DNA from: Candidatus Agathobaculum intestinipullorum
Lineage (GTDB): Bacteria; Bacillota; Clostridia; Oscillospirales; Butyricicoccaceae
Direction of reading: 5' to 3'
NCBI GenBank assembly: GCA_019117485.1
Contig: DWZQ01000038.1
Span: forward strand, 1 to 64,000
DNA length: 64,000 nt
Position 1 is the first letter of the stretch; the number at the start of each line of letters is the position of its first letter. Shown piece by piece: positions 52,510-61,928 of the stretch. The notes beneath the pieces are model-generated. The model made no database searches, was not told where the DNA came from, and saw only the letters and a program-made list of their open reading frames with translations. The position numbers and the translations under genes are program-made.

Positions 52510-53709
52510 ATGCTTACCAGTCTTGCGTTAATTTTTCTTGTGGGCATGGGCTTCGGATGGCTCGTGACCCGTCTGCGGTTGCCCAGTTTGCTGGGCATGT
52601 TGCTAACCGGCATCCTGCTTGGCCCATATGTGCTGAATTTGCTCGACGAGTCAATTCTCGGCATCTCGGCAGATCTGCGTCAGCTTGCCCTTATTATCAT
52701 CCTGACGCGCGCCGGGTTGTCGCTCAATATTGACGATCTCAAAAAGGTTGGCCGCCCGGCCGTGCTGTTGTGTTTTGTGCCTGCCTGCTTTGAGATGGCC
52801 GGTATGGTTGTGCTCGCGCCGCGGCTGCTCGGATTGTCCGTGCTGGATGCCGCAATCCTCGGCGCCGTGATCGCGGCGGTCTCGCCTGCGGTGATCGTAC
52901 CCAAAATGCTGCGCTTGATGGAACTGGGTTATGGCACCAAACACAGCATCCCGCAGATGATTCTCGCGGGTGCATCGGTAGACGACGTATTTGTCATCGT
53001 CATGTTTACCGCGTTCACCGGGCTGGCACAGGGCGGTACAGTTTCGCCTGCGACGTTTGTGCAGATCCCGGTGTCGATTGTGACCGGTGTGGCGCTCGGC
53101 TTGCTGGCAGGCGTCGCGTTTGGCGCGGTGTATCGCCGCATCCATGTGCGCGATTCGGTGAAAGTGGTCGTGCTGCTCAGTTTATCGTTCCTGTTTGTTG
53201 CACTGGAGAACGCGGTCAAGGGGATCGTGCCGTTTTCCGGACTGCTGGCGGTGATGAGCTGCGGCATCGCGGTCAACCGCCGCCGTCCGGAACTGGCCGC
53301 GCGGCTGTCGGGCAAGTATAACCGTCTGTGGGTTGCGGCGGAGGTGCTGTTGTTCGTGCTCGTCGGCGCGACGGTCGATATCGGTTACGCGGCGGCCGCA
53401 GGCGTGGCAGCGGTGCTGGTTGTGCTGGGTGCACTGGTGTTCCGTATGGTGGGTGTGTTCGTGTGCGTAGCAGGCACAAAGCTGACCCGCAAGGAACGGC
53501 TGTTCTGCATGCTGGCCTACACGCCCAAAGCGACAGTGCAGGCCGCGATTGGCTCGGTGCCGCTTTCAATGGGTCTGGGCTGCGGCCAGATTGTACTGAC
53601 CGTCGCGGTGGTCGCGATCCTGCTGACTGCACCGCTCGGTGCATTTGCCATTGATCTGACCTACCGCAGATTGCTGGATACGCCGGATACATCGCAACAA
53701 ACCGCATAA
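52510..53709 (+). CDS. Cation:proton antiporter (CPA family)
   Basis: 399 aa with about 12 membrane helices. The segment RLPSLLGMLLTGILLGPYVL, ALIIILTRAGLSLNIDDL, AAVSPAVIVPKMLRL and ASVDDVFVIVMFTAF are typical of the NhaP/KefB-like fold; the DD pair is the likely ion site. The substrate ion is unknown. AAGGAGG precedes ATG 52510. The fluoride riboswitch in the leader suggests a role in surviving fluoride entry, in place of or together with a CrcB or CLC fluoride exporter, which is absent from this window. Confidence 0.88.
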   Translation: MLTSLALIFLVGMGFGWLVTRLRLPSLLGMLLTGILLGPYVLNLLDESILGISADLRQLALIIILTRAGLSLNIDDLKKVGRPAVLLCFVPACFEMAGMVVLAPRLLGLSVLDAAILGAVIAAVSPAVIVPKMLRLMELGYGTKHSIPQMILAGASVDDVFVIVMFTAFTGLAQGGTVSPATFVQIPVSIVTGVALGLLAGVAFGAVYRRIHVRDSVKVVVLLSLSFLFVALENAVKGIVPFSGLLAVMSCGIAVNRRRPELAARLSGKYNRLWVAAEVLLFVLVGATVDIGYAAAAGVAAVLVVLGALVFRMVGVFVCVAGTKLTRKERLFCMLAYTPKATVQAAIGSVPLSMGLGCGQIVLTVAVVAILLTAPLGAFAIDLTYRRLLDTPDTSQQTA

Positions 53710-53713
53710 CATG

Positions 53714-53749
53714 AAAAACCGGCTTGAGGAGTCTCAAGCCGGTTTTGTT
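53714..53749. terminator. Bidirectional terminator
   Basis: Perfect stem AAAACCGGCTTGAG/CTCAAGCCGGTTTT with a 4-nt loop and T tracts on both sides; it ends both the antiporter and acyl-CoA ligase genes. Confidence 0.9.
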
Positions 53750-55390
53750 TTACAGATCTAAGACTTGCTGACGCAACTTGTAGTGCATCAGCTTGCCGGT
53801 CGCCGTGTGCGGCAGTTCCTGCACAAGATGGTACTCGCGCGGCCATTTGTACGAGGACAACATCGGGCTGTGTACGCAGTAGTCCTTGAGTTCCTCGACG
53901 GTCAGGCTGTCGTCCGCCGGTACGACATACGCCGCGACAACCTCTCCGCGCAACTGGTCGGGGATGCCGATGACCGCGCTTTCCGCAACTTTGGGATGTG
54001 CGTCGAGCAGGGCTTCGATCTGGGTGGGGTAGATGTTTTCGCCAGCCGACACGATCATGTCGTCCTTGCGGCCGGAAACAGTAACAAACTCGTTCTCGTC
54101 CCACACGCCGACATCGCCTGTATATAACCAGCCCTTATAGAATTTCTGGGCGGTCATCTCGGGGGTGTTGTAATAGCAGCAGGCGCTCTTTGCAGGAGAA
54201 CAGATGATGATCTCGCCCGGCGTCTCGCCGTCGTGCGGCACGGTTTCGTCGGGTTCGGCGTGCGTGCCGTCCTCATGGATGGCAACCAGCCGGACTTCGT
54301 CATCCGTGCACGAGCGGCCAGCCGACCCAGCCATGTCCGGCAGATCGAACGGGCGCAGGAAGGTGTTCCAGAAAGTTTCAGTCGTGCCGTAGCCGTTGAA
54401 GATGTTGGGCGTGAGCAGTTTCATATACTTTTCGCACGCGGCCTTGTCAAACGGCGCGCCCATCGTCACGATGCCGCGCAGTGCGGACAGGTCGGCGGGG
54501 TTGCGCTCCTGCGTGCGGGCAAGCATGGCGAGGATGGTCGGCACGCCGATCAGGAACGAAATTTTGTATTTTTCCGCATATTCAAGGCAGCGTTTGGGTG
54601 CGAAATCGCGCAGGATAACGACTTCACCGCCTGCGTACAGCGTCGGGCACGGGCCGCCCGAATGGATGCCGCCGCGGTGGAACCACGGGGTCATGTTCAT
54701 CGTGCGGTCGGTGGGGCCGAGCGGGAAGTGCATCATCACATCGTGCGCGGACAGCACTTCGTTTACGTTGTTGATCGGCACGCCCTTGGGGCGGTTGGTC
54801 GTGCCCGAGGTATACAGCCGCGTCGTTTCATCGTAGATATGCGGCGCGAAATCGACCGGTGGGTTGGCTTCAGGCTGCGCGGCGACGTAATCGCCATACC
54901 GGGTATGGCCGTCCGGCGCCTGCGCGCCGCCTTTGTAGTCGACCATCACGACGCGCGCGGGCTTGCTTTCGCACATCCCGAGCGCCCCGGCGGACAGCGT
55001 GCCGAACTCCGCGTCATAAACGAAAACCTTGGGGCGGCTGTCGTCGATGACGAGGGCAATTTCGCCCGCGCCCTGCCGGTAGTTGACCGGGCAGGCGATC
55101 GCGCCGACCTTGTGCGCTGCCAAATAGCAGAACACAAACTCGGGCGAGTTGAGCAACGCGAACATCACCACGTCGTTTTTACCCACGCCGTCCGCACGCA
55201 GCGCGTGTGCGAGCCGGTTTACCTCGGCGTTAAGCTGGGCATATGTCCAGCGGCGGCCAGAGAGTGGGTCGTGCAACGCGGGGCGGCTGCCGAAGCGTGA
55301 CACGTTGCGCAAAAAACCGCTTAGATAGGTAAACTGCGTTTCAAACGTGTCGCGGAACATGGTAACGTCATAGGTATACTGGTTTTGCAA
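53750..55390 (-). CDS. AMP-dependent acyl-CoA synthetase/ligase
   Basis: 546-aa class I adenylate-forming enzyme that activates a carboxylic acid with ATP and loads it on CoA or a carrier protein. Visible are A3 YTSGTTNRPKGVP, NGYGTTE, GWLYTGDVGVWDENEFVTVSGRKDD and the C-terminal HTATGKL Lys. The substrate is unknown; the pocket cannot be judged by eye. The start is a TTG at 55390 with GAGG 10 nt upstream, inside the end of the ketosynthase gene. The two form an operon, suggesting supply of an acyl unit to that enzyme. Confidence 0.87.
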   Translation of the reverse strand: MQNQYTYDVTMFRDTFETQFTYLSGFLRNVSRFGSRPALHDPLSGRRWTYAQLNAEVNRLAHALRADGVGKNDVVMFALLNSPEFVFCYLAAHKVGAIACPVNYRQGAGEIALVIDDSRPKVFVYDAEFGTLSAGALGMCESKPARVVMVDYKGGAQAPDGHTRYGDYVAAQPEANPPVDFAPHIYDETTRLYTSGTTNRPKGVPINNVNEVLSAHDVMMHFPLGPTDRTMNMTPWFHRGGIHSGGPCPTLYAGGEVVILRDFAPKRCLEYAEKYKISFLIGVPTILAMLARTQERNPADLSALRGIVTMGAPFDKAACEKYMKLLTPNIFNGYGTTETFWNTFLRPFDLPDMAGSAGRSCTDDEVRLVAIHEDGTHAEPDETVPHDGETPGEIIICSPAKSACCYYNTPEMTAQKFYKGWLYTGDVGVWDENEFVTVSGRKDDMIVSAGENIYPTQIEALLDAHPKVAESAVIGIPDQLRGEVVAAYVVPADDSLTVEELKDYCVHSPMLSSYKWPREYHLVQELPHTATGKLMHYKLRQQVLDL

Positions 55391-55402
55391 AAAGGGTTCG
55401 CC

Positions 55403-56638
55403 TCATTTCTGGTAGTGGGAAACAATGATGCTGGAGTTCTGGCCGCCAAAGCCGAGCGAGTTGCTCATCGCGGCGGTGATATCGGCGCGGCGCGCTGTGT
55501 TGGGCACATAGTTAAGGTCGCAGTCCGGGTCGGGCGTCTCAAGGTGCAGCGTCGGCGGCAGGATGCCGGTCTCGATCGCCTTGATGCAGGCGATCGTTTC
55601 GGTCAAGCCGCCCGCGCCCATCAGGTGGCCGGTCGCCGACTTGGTCGAGGACACCGGCGGCGCGCTTTCCCGCCCGCCAAACACAGCCTTGACTGCGAGC
55701 GTCTCGGCCTTGTCGCCCAGCGGGGTAGAGGTGCCGTGCGCATTGATATAGCCGATGTCGGACGGCTGCATGCCGGCCTTTTGCAGCGCCAGGCGCATGC
55801 AGCGCGCCGCGCCCGCGCCGTCCGGGCAGGGGGCGGTGACGTGGTGTGCGTCCGAGGTGTTTGCCCAACCGGCAAGCTCGGCGTAGATGTGCGCGCCGCG
55901 TGCAAGCGCGTGCGCCTCCGTCTCGATCAGAAGCGCGCCGCCGCCCTCACCGATGACAAAGCCGTCACGTCCCGCGTCGAACGGGCGGCAGGCGGTCTCG
56001 GGGTCGTCATTGCGGCGGGACAACGCCTTGGCTTGAGACAGGCCGGACACGACGATCGGGCACAGGATGCTCTCGCCACCGACCGCGAGCATGGCGTCCG
56101 CCTCGCCTGCCAGCAGCAGCATCGCGCTGGCCAGAATGGCGTCGCCGCCCGCGGAACAGGCGGTGTTCACCGTCAGGCTCGGGCCACGGATACCGCGCGC
56201 GATCGCAATCTGCGCGGCGGCGATGTTGCCGATGGTCATCGGGACGAAGCGCGGTCCGACGCGGTGGCCCGCGTCAAATTCCTGCTGCGTGTGCGCGACC
56301 GTGGTTACGCCGCTCATCGCGGTACCCATGACGATGCCGATGCGCTCGGACTCAGGCTCGATGGTCAATCCGCTGTCTTCAAGCGCCTCCTGCGCTGCAA
56401 CGAACGCGAACTGCATGAACGGGTCCATCGTGCGCGCCAGCGTTTTGGGCATGTGGTCGACCGGGTCGAAGCCTTTGAGTTCGGCTGCGATCTGCACGGG
56501 CAGCGCGGATGCGTCGAACCGCGTAATGCGGCCGATGCCGCAGCGTCCTGCCGTCAGCGCGTCCCAGTAGGCGGGAACGCCGATGCCGATGGGCGTAACT
56601 GCGCCTATGCCAGTGATGACCAGTCTGTTCTCTCTCAT
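55403..56638 (-). CDS. Beta-ketoacyl synthase (FabF/KAS II-like)
   Basis: 411-aa thiolase-fold condensing enzyme with the full Cys-His-His triad: NTACSAGGDA (Cys near 163), NAHGTSTPLGD (His) and SATGHLMGAGG (His). It condenses acyl groups with malonyl carriers, as in fatty-acid synthesis. No fabD, acpP, fabG or fabZ is nearby; the only partner is an acyl-CoA ligase. It may be a second FabF used for a special lipid or polyketide, or an ordinary FabF away from the fab cluster. ATG 56638 follows a GGGGAAAC stretch. Confidence 0.9.
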   Translation of the reverse strand: MRENRLVITGIGAVTPIGIGVPAYWDALTAGRCGIGRITRFDASALPVQIAAELKGFDPVDHMPKTLARTMDPFMQFAFVAAQEALEDSGLTIEPESERIGIVMGTAMSGVTTVAHTQQEFDAGHRVGPRFVPMTIGNIAAAQIAIARGIRGPSLTVNTACSAGGDAILASAMLLLAGEADAMLAVGGESILCPIVVSGLSQAKALSRRNDDPETACRPFDAGRDGFVIGEGGGALLIETEAHALARGAHIYAELAGWANTSDAHHVTAPCPDGAGAARCMRLALQKAGMQPSDIGYINAHGTSTPLGDKAETLAVKAVFGGRESAPPVSSTKSATGHLMGAGGLTETIACIKAIETGILPPTLHLETPDPDCDLNYVPNTARRADITAAMSNSLGFGGQNSSIIVSHYQK

Positions 56639-56739
56639 ATTGTTTCCCCATTTTCTGTTCCCGCCATACATTCCCATCGCGGCAATTTTGTGCCGTCCGC
56701 AAGGCGGGAAGCAGGTGGATTAAATTTATTTTCGCAATT

Positions 56740-56768
56740 ATTATACCAGAAAAAGGGCAAAAGTAAAA
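56740..56768 (-). promoter_or_regulatory. Promoter of the ketosynthase-ligase pair
   Basis: Minus strand TTTTAC (56768-56763), 17-nt spacer, TATAAT (56745-56740); the -35 is weak. The leader of about 100 nt shows no fatty-acid regulator site that I recognise. Confidence 0.55.
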
Positions 56769-56793
56769 GTGCAATTCGAATCAGAAGTGCGCG

Positions 56794-59499
56794 TTATCCA
56801 TTCACCTCGGCTGTGCGAAGCCGTTCAACGACTGTGTACCGTGTCGCGTTGCGGCCGGTGACGAGGGGGATCAAAAGCCCAAGCAGTATGAATATCGGCA
56901 GCAGGAGCAGGATTGGCAGCAGCGTGAAGCGGTAGGAGAAAAACCAGAAAACAGTCGAACAGCCCGCGCCGATAATCGGGCCGACCGTCACGCTCAACAC
57001 AAGGCTGACCGCGAGCGCAAGCAGGGTGTAGTATACCCCTTCAAGCATCAGCATGCGTTCCAGCTGTTTGCCTGTCATACCGATGGATTGTAAAACCGCA
57101 AACTCATGCCGCCGCGTGATAATGCCGGTCAATACGGCGTTGAGGAAGTTCAAAACGCCGACCAAACCGATGATGAAGCTTAGCACGCCGCCCAGCGTCA
57201 GGAACATCGAGCGGAACCCCGCGAATTCCGCCTGATAGGTCTTTTTGCTTTCGTAATCGAAGAGCGGCTGCACGTTTTCTGTGTAATCGGCAAGGAAAGC
57301 CTCCATGCGGTCGGTCGCGTCGTCCGCGGTGTCAAACACATAGGTCATAACCGAGCTGGTCTGTGTATCCTGTTTGAATTGTTCTGCACCCAGCACGAAC
57401 TGGTCGGCGCCGTAAAAGCGGTAGTCGATCGAGCTGGGGATGACCACCGCCGCGACAACGGTATAGTCCTTTTCACGGTAGGTTTTGGCACGCGAGCTGA
57501 CGGCGCGCTCGCCCAGATAGGCCGTGTCGACCTCGTCCGGTGGGATCGCTTCGCCTGTGTCGGTGTAGTAGTATTCCCATTCCTCTACATAGCGCAGATG
57601 CACGGTGTCGCCCACCTTCGCCCAGTGGGACTGCGTTTCCGGGTCGCCGTAGTCGTCGGTGGTGTATACCGCTGCGACAGCGTTGGCGGTCGGGTCGGAC
57701 AAGGCGGACAGGTCTCCGTCCAGCACGGTGATGCGCGAGAGGGGGAAGTCCTCCATGCCGTAGAGCTGTGCGCGGTCAGCCAGCAGACCGTCGTCCGTGC
57801 GTTCCATACCCGCGATCAACTGGTCGAGCGTTTCTTCGGTGTTCCACCTGCCCCAGCATTGACGGTACCAGTCCTCGGTGACAAATTGCTGTACGCCGGA
57901 TACCTGTCCGTAGATGCGGCCGGAGTCTGTGATGCCGCCGACAGCGTCGATGTCCGCGATGACGTTTTCGGGCACGGTCTCGTCGGTTGAGGTGAAGCCC
58001 GCGCCGGTCTGGAAATAGGCCGCGTCGCCTACGATGAAATCAACGGCCGATTTATCTGCAAGGTATTTATCCATATCAAAGCCGATGGCAAAGGTGTAAG
58101 TCATCTGCATCAGCACGACCGCGAGTGCGAGCGAGATGACCGTGATGATGGTTTTGCCGCGGCTGCGGCCGAGGTTTGCCCACGCCATGCGCGGCAGGCG
58201 CGCACCGGCATGCTTAGGGGCAGCGTGTTTGCCGCGACGCACCCGGCGCGGGCGCACACTCGCGTCGGTGTAGCGCACGGCTTCGACAGGTGAGACGCGC
58301 GCGGCCATTTTCCCCGGTTTGTGGCAGGAGATACGCACGGTCAGCAGCGAAAAGATTGCCGCACCGATAAAAATCAGCGGATTGCAGGATACAAAGGTGT
58401 CGGTGTAGGACGTTTGCTTCATGATAACCGGCGTCAGCCAGACGCCGACGGCAAAGCCGACCACCCAGCCGAGCGGGATGCCTGCGAGCGACAGCAGGAA
58501 CGCCTGCCGCCGGATGATGCGACGGATCTGTTTACCGGTCGTGCCGATGGTTTTGAGCAGGCCGTAAAAGCGGATATCGTGCGTCACCGAGATCTGAAAC
58601 ACATTATAGATGATCAGATAGCCGGTGAACATAATGAGCAGCAGCATGGCGGTGAGCGCAATGATGGTCATGGGATCGGCTGCGGCGTCAATCTGCGCGG
58701 CCGAGTAGCCCCAGTTGACGCCGATCGCGATATAGTTTTCTGCGTTTGGGTCGTCGCACTGGTAGCCGTGGTTTGCCAGCACCTGCTCGGCCTTTTCGCG
58801 GATGCCGAAGTCGCTGTCGAACATCATATCCAGATGCCATTTGCCGGTCTGGCTCTGGGGCGCGCCCGTGGAAAGTGCGCATAGTTCCTCAGCTGCCGAG
58901 CGCGGCAGGAGGACGTTGGACGCGACGATCGCGCTGTCGTACTCCCACCAGCCGGAGAGGGTGAAGGTGCGCTCGACATATTGTGTGCCTTGCGTATTTT
59001 CATCAATGCCGATTGGGATGGTGAACTTTGCGCCCACTTTTGGCTCGACGCCGAGCAATGCAAGCACGCGGGTGTCGGTTGCGGCCTCGTCTGTGCCCTC
59101 GCGCGGCAGACTGCCTTCGACCGGTTCAATGAAATAGTGTTTTGCCTCGTTTTCGTCCATGTAGCTGATCTCGACGTGGCTTTTGTTAAACGGTGGTTCG
59201 TCACCCGTCATGCCGATGAACAGGCGCGCGCCGGTTTCCTTGGCCAGTGGGTCGTCCTGAAGCTCAAGAAGCTGTTCTTCACTCAGGTTTTTAAACGTGG
59301 CGTGCATATCGCCGCCCGCCTGCCGGAAGTTCTGCTGTTGGAAAGAATAGTTGATGGACGCGCCGATCGTAAAGAGCGAGGTAAACAGCACGGTCGTCAG
59401 CGCGATGGCAAGCACGGCGACGATGTTGCGCGTTTTTGCCGCTTTCAAGCTGCGGTCGGACAGGCGGCGGATACATTTGCGGTTGGATACCTTGAGCAT
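56794..59499 (-). CDS. FtsX-like ABC transporter permease (two FtsX domains)
   Basis: 901-aa membrane protein of the MacB/FtsX superfamily. An N-terminal helix (about 22-45) and a large outer loop (about 50-250) are followed by three helices with FtsX features (LLLIMFTGYLIIYNVFQISVTHDIRFYGLLKTIGTTGKQIRRIIRRQAF). A second helix, a second outer loop (about 470-740) and three more helices (VLNFLNAVLTGIITRRHEFAVLQSIGMTGKQLERMLMLEGVYY) follow. Such permeases export peptides or act as mechanotransmitters. ATG 59499 follows GAGGGGG. It lies 13 nt after its ATPase gene. Confidence 0.9.
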   Translation of the reverse strand: MLKVSNRKCIRRLSDRSLKAAKTRNIVAVLAIALTTVLFTSLFTIGASINYSFQQQNFRQAGGDMHATFKNLSEEQLLELQDDPLAKETGARLFIGMTGDEPPFNKSHVEISYMDENEAKHYFIEPVEGSLPREGTDEAATDTRVLALLGVEPKVGAKFTIPIGIDENTQGTQYVERTFTLSGWWEYDSAIVASNVLLPRSAAEELCALSTGAPQSQTGKWHLDMMFDSDFGIREKAEQVLANHGYQCDDPNAENYIAIGVNWGYSAAQIDAAADPMTIIALTAMLLLIMFTGYLIIYNVFQISVTHDIRFYGLLKTIGTTGKQIRRIIRRQAFLLSLAGIPLGWVVGFAVGVWLTPVIMKQTSYTDTFVSCNPLIFIGAAIFSLLTVRISCHKPGKMAARVSPVEAVRYTDASVRPRRVRRGKHAAPKHAGARLPRMAWANLGRSRGKTIITVISLALAVVLMQMTYTFAIGFDMDKYLADKSAVDFIVGDAAYFQTGAGFTSTDETVPENVIADIDAVGGITDSGRIYGQVSGVQQFVTEDWYRQCWGRWNTEETLDQLIAGMERTDDGLLADRAQLYGMEDFPLSRITVLDGDLSALSDPTANAVAAVYTTDDYGDPETQSHWAKVGDTVHLRYVEEWEYYYTDTGEAIPPDEVDTAYLGERAVSSRAKTYREKDYTVVAAVVIPSSIDYRFYGADQFVLGAEQFKQDTQTSSVMTYVFDTADDATDRMEAFLADYTENVQPLFDYESKKTYQAEFAGFRSMFLTLGGVLSFIIGLVGVLNFLNAVLTGIITRRHEFAVLQSIGMTGKQLERMLMLEGVYYTLLALAVSLVLSVTVGPIIGAGCSTVFWFFSYRFTLLPILLLLPIFILLGLLIPLVTGRNATRYTVVERLRTAEVNG

Positions 59500-59512
59500 G
59501 TCGCGCACCCCC

Positions 59513-60181
59513 TCACGAATGGACGATTTTGCCGTCCTCAATGCGGACGATGCGGTGCGCCAGCTGGGCGATTTCCTCGTTGTGGGTGATCATCACGATG
59601 GTCTGGCCGAATTTCTCGCCCGTCACCCGCAAAAGCGCCAACACGTCCTGACTGGTGCGGCTGTCAAGGTTGCCGGTCGGCTCGTCGGCCAGCAAAATCG
59701 CGGGCTTGGCTGCGAGCGCGCGTGCAATCGCGACGCGCTGCTGCTGGCCACCGGACAGCTGGCTGGGCAGGTTTTGCAGCTTGCTTTCCAGCCCGAGCGT
59801 GTGGATGATGTCGTCCAGATAGCTTTTGTCTATCGTGCCGCCGTCCAACTCGACCGGCAGAACGATATTTTCATATACGCTGAGCACGGGCACAAGGTTA
59901 TACGCCTGAAAGACAAAGCCGATGCTGCGGCGGCGGAAGATGGTCAGCGCATCGTCCCCCAGTGCAAAAATATCGCTGCCGTCGATGAATACCTTGCCGC
60001 TTGTCGGCCGGTCCAGCCCGCCGAGCATGTGCAATAGGGTGGATTTGCCCGAGCCGGATGTGCCGACCACGGCGACAAACTCGCCGTGCGCCACCGAAAG
60101 CGAAACGCCGTCGAGCGCGCGTACTTCCGCGTCACCCGAGCCGTAAACCTTGCGCAGGTCTTGTGTCTGTAAAACCGTCAT
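59513..60181 (-). CDS. ABC transporter ATP-binding protein (MacB/LolD type)
   Basis: 222-aa ATPase: Walker [10 protein letters not shown] (near 40), Q-loop [10 protein letters not shown], signature [15 protein letters not shown], Walker [15 protein letters not shown] and the switch MITHN. This subfamily serves FtsX-like permeases such as the next gene. ATG 60181 has GGAGG 10 nt upstream; the longer frame runs into the attenuator hairpin and is not used. It follows a two-component system in the same direction. Confidence 0.93.
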   Translation of the reverse strand: MTVLQTQDLRKVYGSGDAEVRALDGVSLSVAHGEFVAVVGTSGSGKSTLLHMLGGLDRPTSGKVFIDGSDIFALGDDALTIFRRRSIGFVFQAYNLVPVLSVYENIVLPVELDGGTIDKSYLDDIIHTLGLESKLQNLPSQLSGGQQQRVAIARALAAKPAILLADEPTGNLDSRTSQDVLALLRVTGEKFGQTIVMITHNEEIAQLAHRIVRIEDGKIVHS

Positions 60182-60198
60182 AAGTCTGTGCCTCCTGA

Positions 60199-60241
60199 AA
60201 AAAAGTCTGTATCGCACCGCGTGTTTGGGTACGATACAGAC
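60199..60241 (-). terminator. Terminator/attenuator directly before the ABC transporter RBS
   Basis: Minus strand stem GTCTGTATCG/CGATACAGAC (60241-60232 with 60214-60205), 17-nt loop, then a T tract that runs into AGGAGG of the ATPase gene. There is no room for a promoter between the hairpin and the start, so the ABC genes must rely on readthrough. Confidence 0.8.
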
Positions 60242-60289
60242 GATACCACTGTATTCTGTCCAGAGCCTTTCCAAAATCGAACAGTTTTG

Positions 60290-61210
60290 TCACATTTGCT
60301 CGGGCGGTTCGATTGGGCGCGACAGGAACAGCGAAAATGTGCTGCCCGCGCCCGGACGCGAGGATACTTTGATATAGCCGCCGTTTGCCGCGGCGATCTC
60401 ACGCGCCAGATATAGGCCAAGCCCAACGCCGGGCGCGTCGTGTGCGGCGGGCGCGCGGTAGAACCGCTCGAACACGCGGGCGGACTCGTCCTCGGTCAGG
60501 CCGATGCCGGTGTCAGTCACATCAATGCGGCAGAACAGTTCGTACGGCACGACCGATACGGTCACCGACCCGCCCGCGGGCGTATATTTGATCGCATTAT
60601 CCAGCAGGTTGCCGAGCGCTTCCCCCGTCCATTTGCAGTCGAAGCAGGCGGACGCGTCAACGTCAGTGCCGGACAAGGTTATGCCCTTGGCCTGCGCTTT
60701 GGGTGCGGCCTCGTCCAGTGCGTCCGCGACCAGTGCCGCCACGCTATCCGCTTTGGGGTGGACGGCGATCACACCGGTTTCCAGCCGTCCGGCTTTGACC
60801 AGTGCTTCGATCAGAAAACGCAGTTTGTCCGCCTGCGCAGACAGCGCCTGCACGCAGTCGCGGCAGTCGTCCGGCAACGGTTTATCGCCCAGCAAGGCGG
60901 CATACAGCAGAATGTTGGAGATCGGCGTTTTGGTTTGGTGGGAGATATCCGCAATAAGCGCCTGCACGCGCGCCTGTTGCTCGGCAAGGCGCGCCTTGGT
61001 TACGCCGCTACCCTCAAGGTAGCGCCGCATTTTCGCTTCGACCGCGGACAGACGGCTTTCATCAAAGTGGGAAGCCGCAAAGGCGCCTGCAATCGCCTCG
61101 TCCAGCATGTGGTCGAGCATGTCCATGGTGCGGCGTAAGCGGTACCGGTCAAAAAGGATGATAGCGGCCGCCAGCAGTACGGCGCTGAGTGCGATGAACC
61201 ATGGTATCAT
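60290..61210 (-). CDS. Sensor histidine kinase
   Basis: 306 aa with a single N-terminal membrane helix (residues 4-20) and almost no outer loop, then a DHp domain with the phospho-acceptor His in ISHQTKTPISNILLY (near 90), and an HATPase domain with NLLDNAIKYTPAGG, DTGIGL and GVGLGLYLARE. With so little outside the membrane it probably senses through its ABC partner or within the membrane, as Bce-type kinases do. It overlaps the response-regulator gene by 4 nt. Confidence 0.92.
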   Translation of the reverse strand: MIPWFIALSAVLLAAAIILFDRYRLRRTMDMLDHMLDEAIAGAFAASHFDESRLSAVEAKMRRYLEGSGVTKARLAEQQARVQALIADISHQTKTPISNILLYAALLGDKPLPDDCRDCVQALSAQADKLRFLIEALVKAGRLETGVIAVHPKADSVAALVADALDEAAPKAQAKGITLSGTDVDASACFDCKWTGEALGNLLDNAIKYTPAGGSVTVSVVPYELFCRIDVTDTGIGLTEDESARVFERFYRAPAAHDAPGVGLGLYLAREIAAANGGYIKVSSRPGAGSTFSLFLSRPIEPPEQM

Positions 61211-61878
61211 GCGTCTACCGCCCAGCCGTAGCCCACGCCGTACACGGTTTTGATCGGTGCGGCCGCACCCAGCTTGCGCCGTAGCCGCCCAACGGTGACC
61301 GATAGTGCGTTTTCGTCCACATATTCCGCGCCGTCTGTCCAGATACGGTCGACCAGCGTGCCGCGCGGCACGGTATGCCCACGGTTTTCGACCAGCAGGC
61401 GCAGTAACCGCTGCTCGGTCTGTGATAGCTGCACGGCGCGCCCGCCGGCGGTGAAGGTGAGCGCGTCAAAGTTGAACACAAAGCCGTCCTGCTGAAACAC
61501 AGCGGCGGGTTTGGCCGGGGAGGCGCGCCGCAGCGCGGCGTCTACCCGTGCGCGCAGCACGGCCAGCGAAAAGGGCTTGGTGATATAATCGTCTGCGCCC
61601 AGCGTCAGGCCGGTGACGATATCGGTTTCGAGGTCGTTGGCGGTCAGCAGGATGACCGGCGGCCCGTCCGCTGTGCGGATCTCCTCAAGCAAGGTAAGCC
61701 CCGAGCCGTCGGGCAGGTTAATATCGAGCAGGGCGAGCGAGAAGCTGTGTTCGCGTAGCGCTTGCCGCGCCTCGGCGCAACTACGCGCGAGCGTGCAGCT
61801 GCGTGTGCCGTCCGACAGCGCAAGCACCAGCCCGCGGCCGAGTGCCGCGTCATCTTCGACGATCAAAATCTGGTTCAT
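61207..61878 (-). CDS. OmpR-family response regulator
   Basis: 223 aa. The receiver domain has the acidic pair near 9-10 (VEDDA), the phospho-acceptor Asp in LALLDINLPDGSG (near 52) and Lys in DYITKPFSL. The C-terminal winged helix (about 130-222) ends LRRKLGAAAPIKTVYGVGYGW. It is first in the operon with the kinase and the ABC exporter, and most likely turns that exporter on when its substrate is present. Confidence 0.94.
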   Translation of the reverse strand: MNQILIVEDDAALGRGLVLALSDGTRSCTLARSCAEARQALREHSFSLALLDINLPDGSGLTLLEEIRTADGPPVILLTANDLETDIVTGLTLGADDYITKPFSLAVLRARVDAALRRASPAKPAAVFQQDGFVFNFDALTFTAGGRAVQLSQTEQRLLRLLVENRGHTVPRGTLVDRIWTDGAEYVDENALSVTVGRLRRKLGAAAPIKTVYGVGYGWAVDA

Positions 61879-61898
61879 GGGGGATCACCTCTCGCCTT

Positions 61899-61928
61899 AT
61901 TGTAGCACAAACCCCGCGCGCCTGCCAA
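61899..61928 (-). promoter_or_regulatory. Candidate promoter of the two-component operon
   Basis: Minus strand TTGGCA (61928-61923), 18-nt spacer, TACAAT (61904-61899), 20 nt before the start. The -35 lies inside the mtlA terminator hairpin. Confidence 0.45.
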
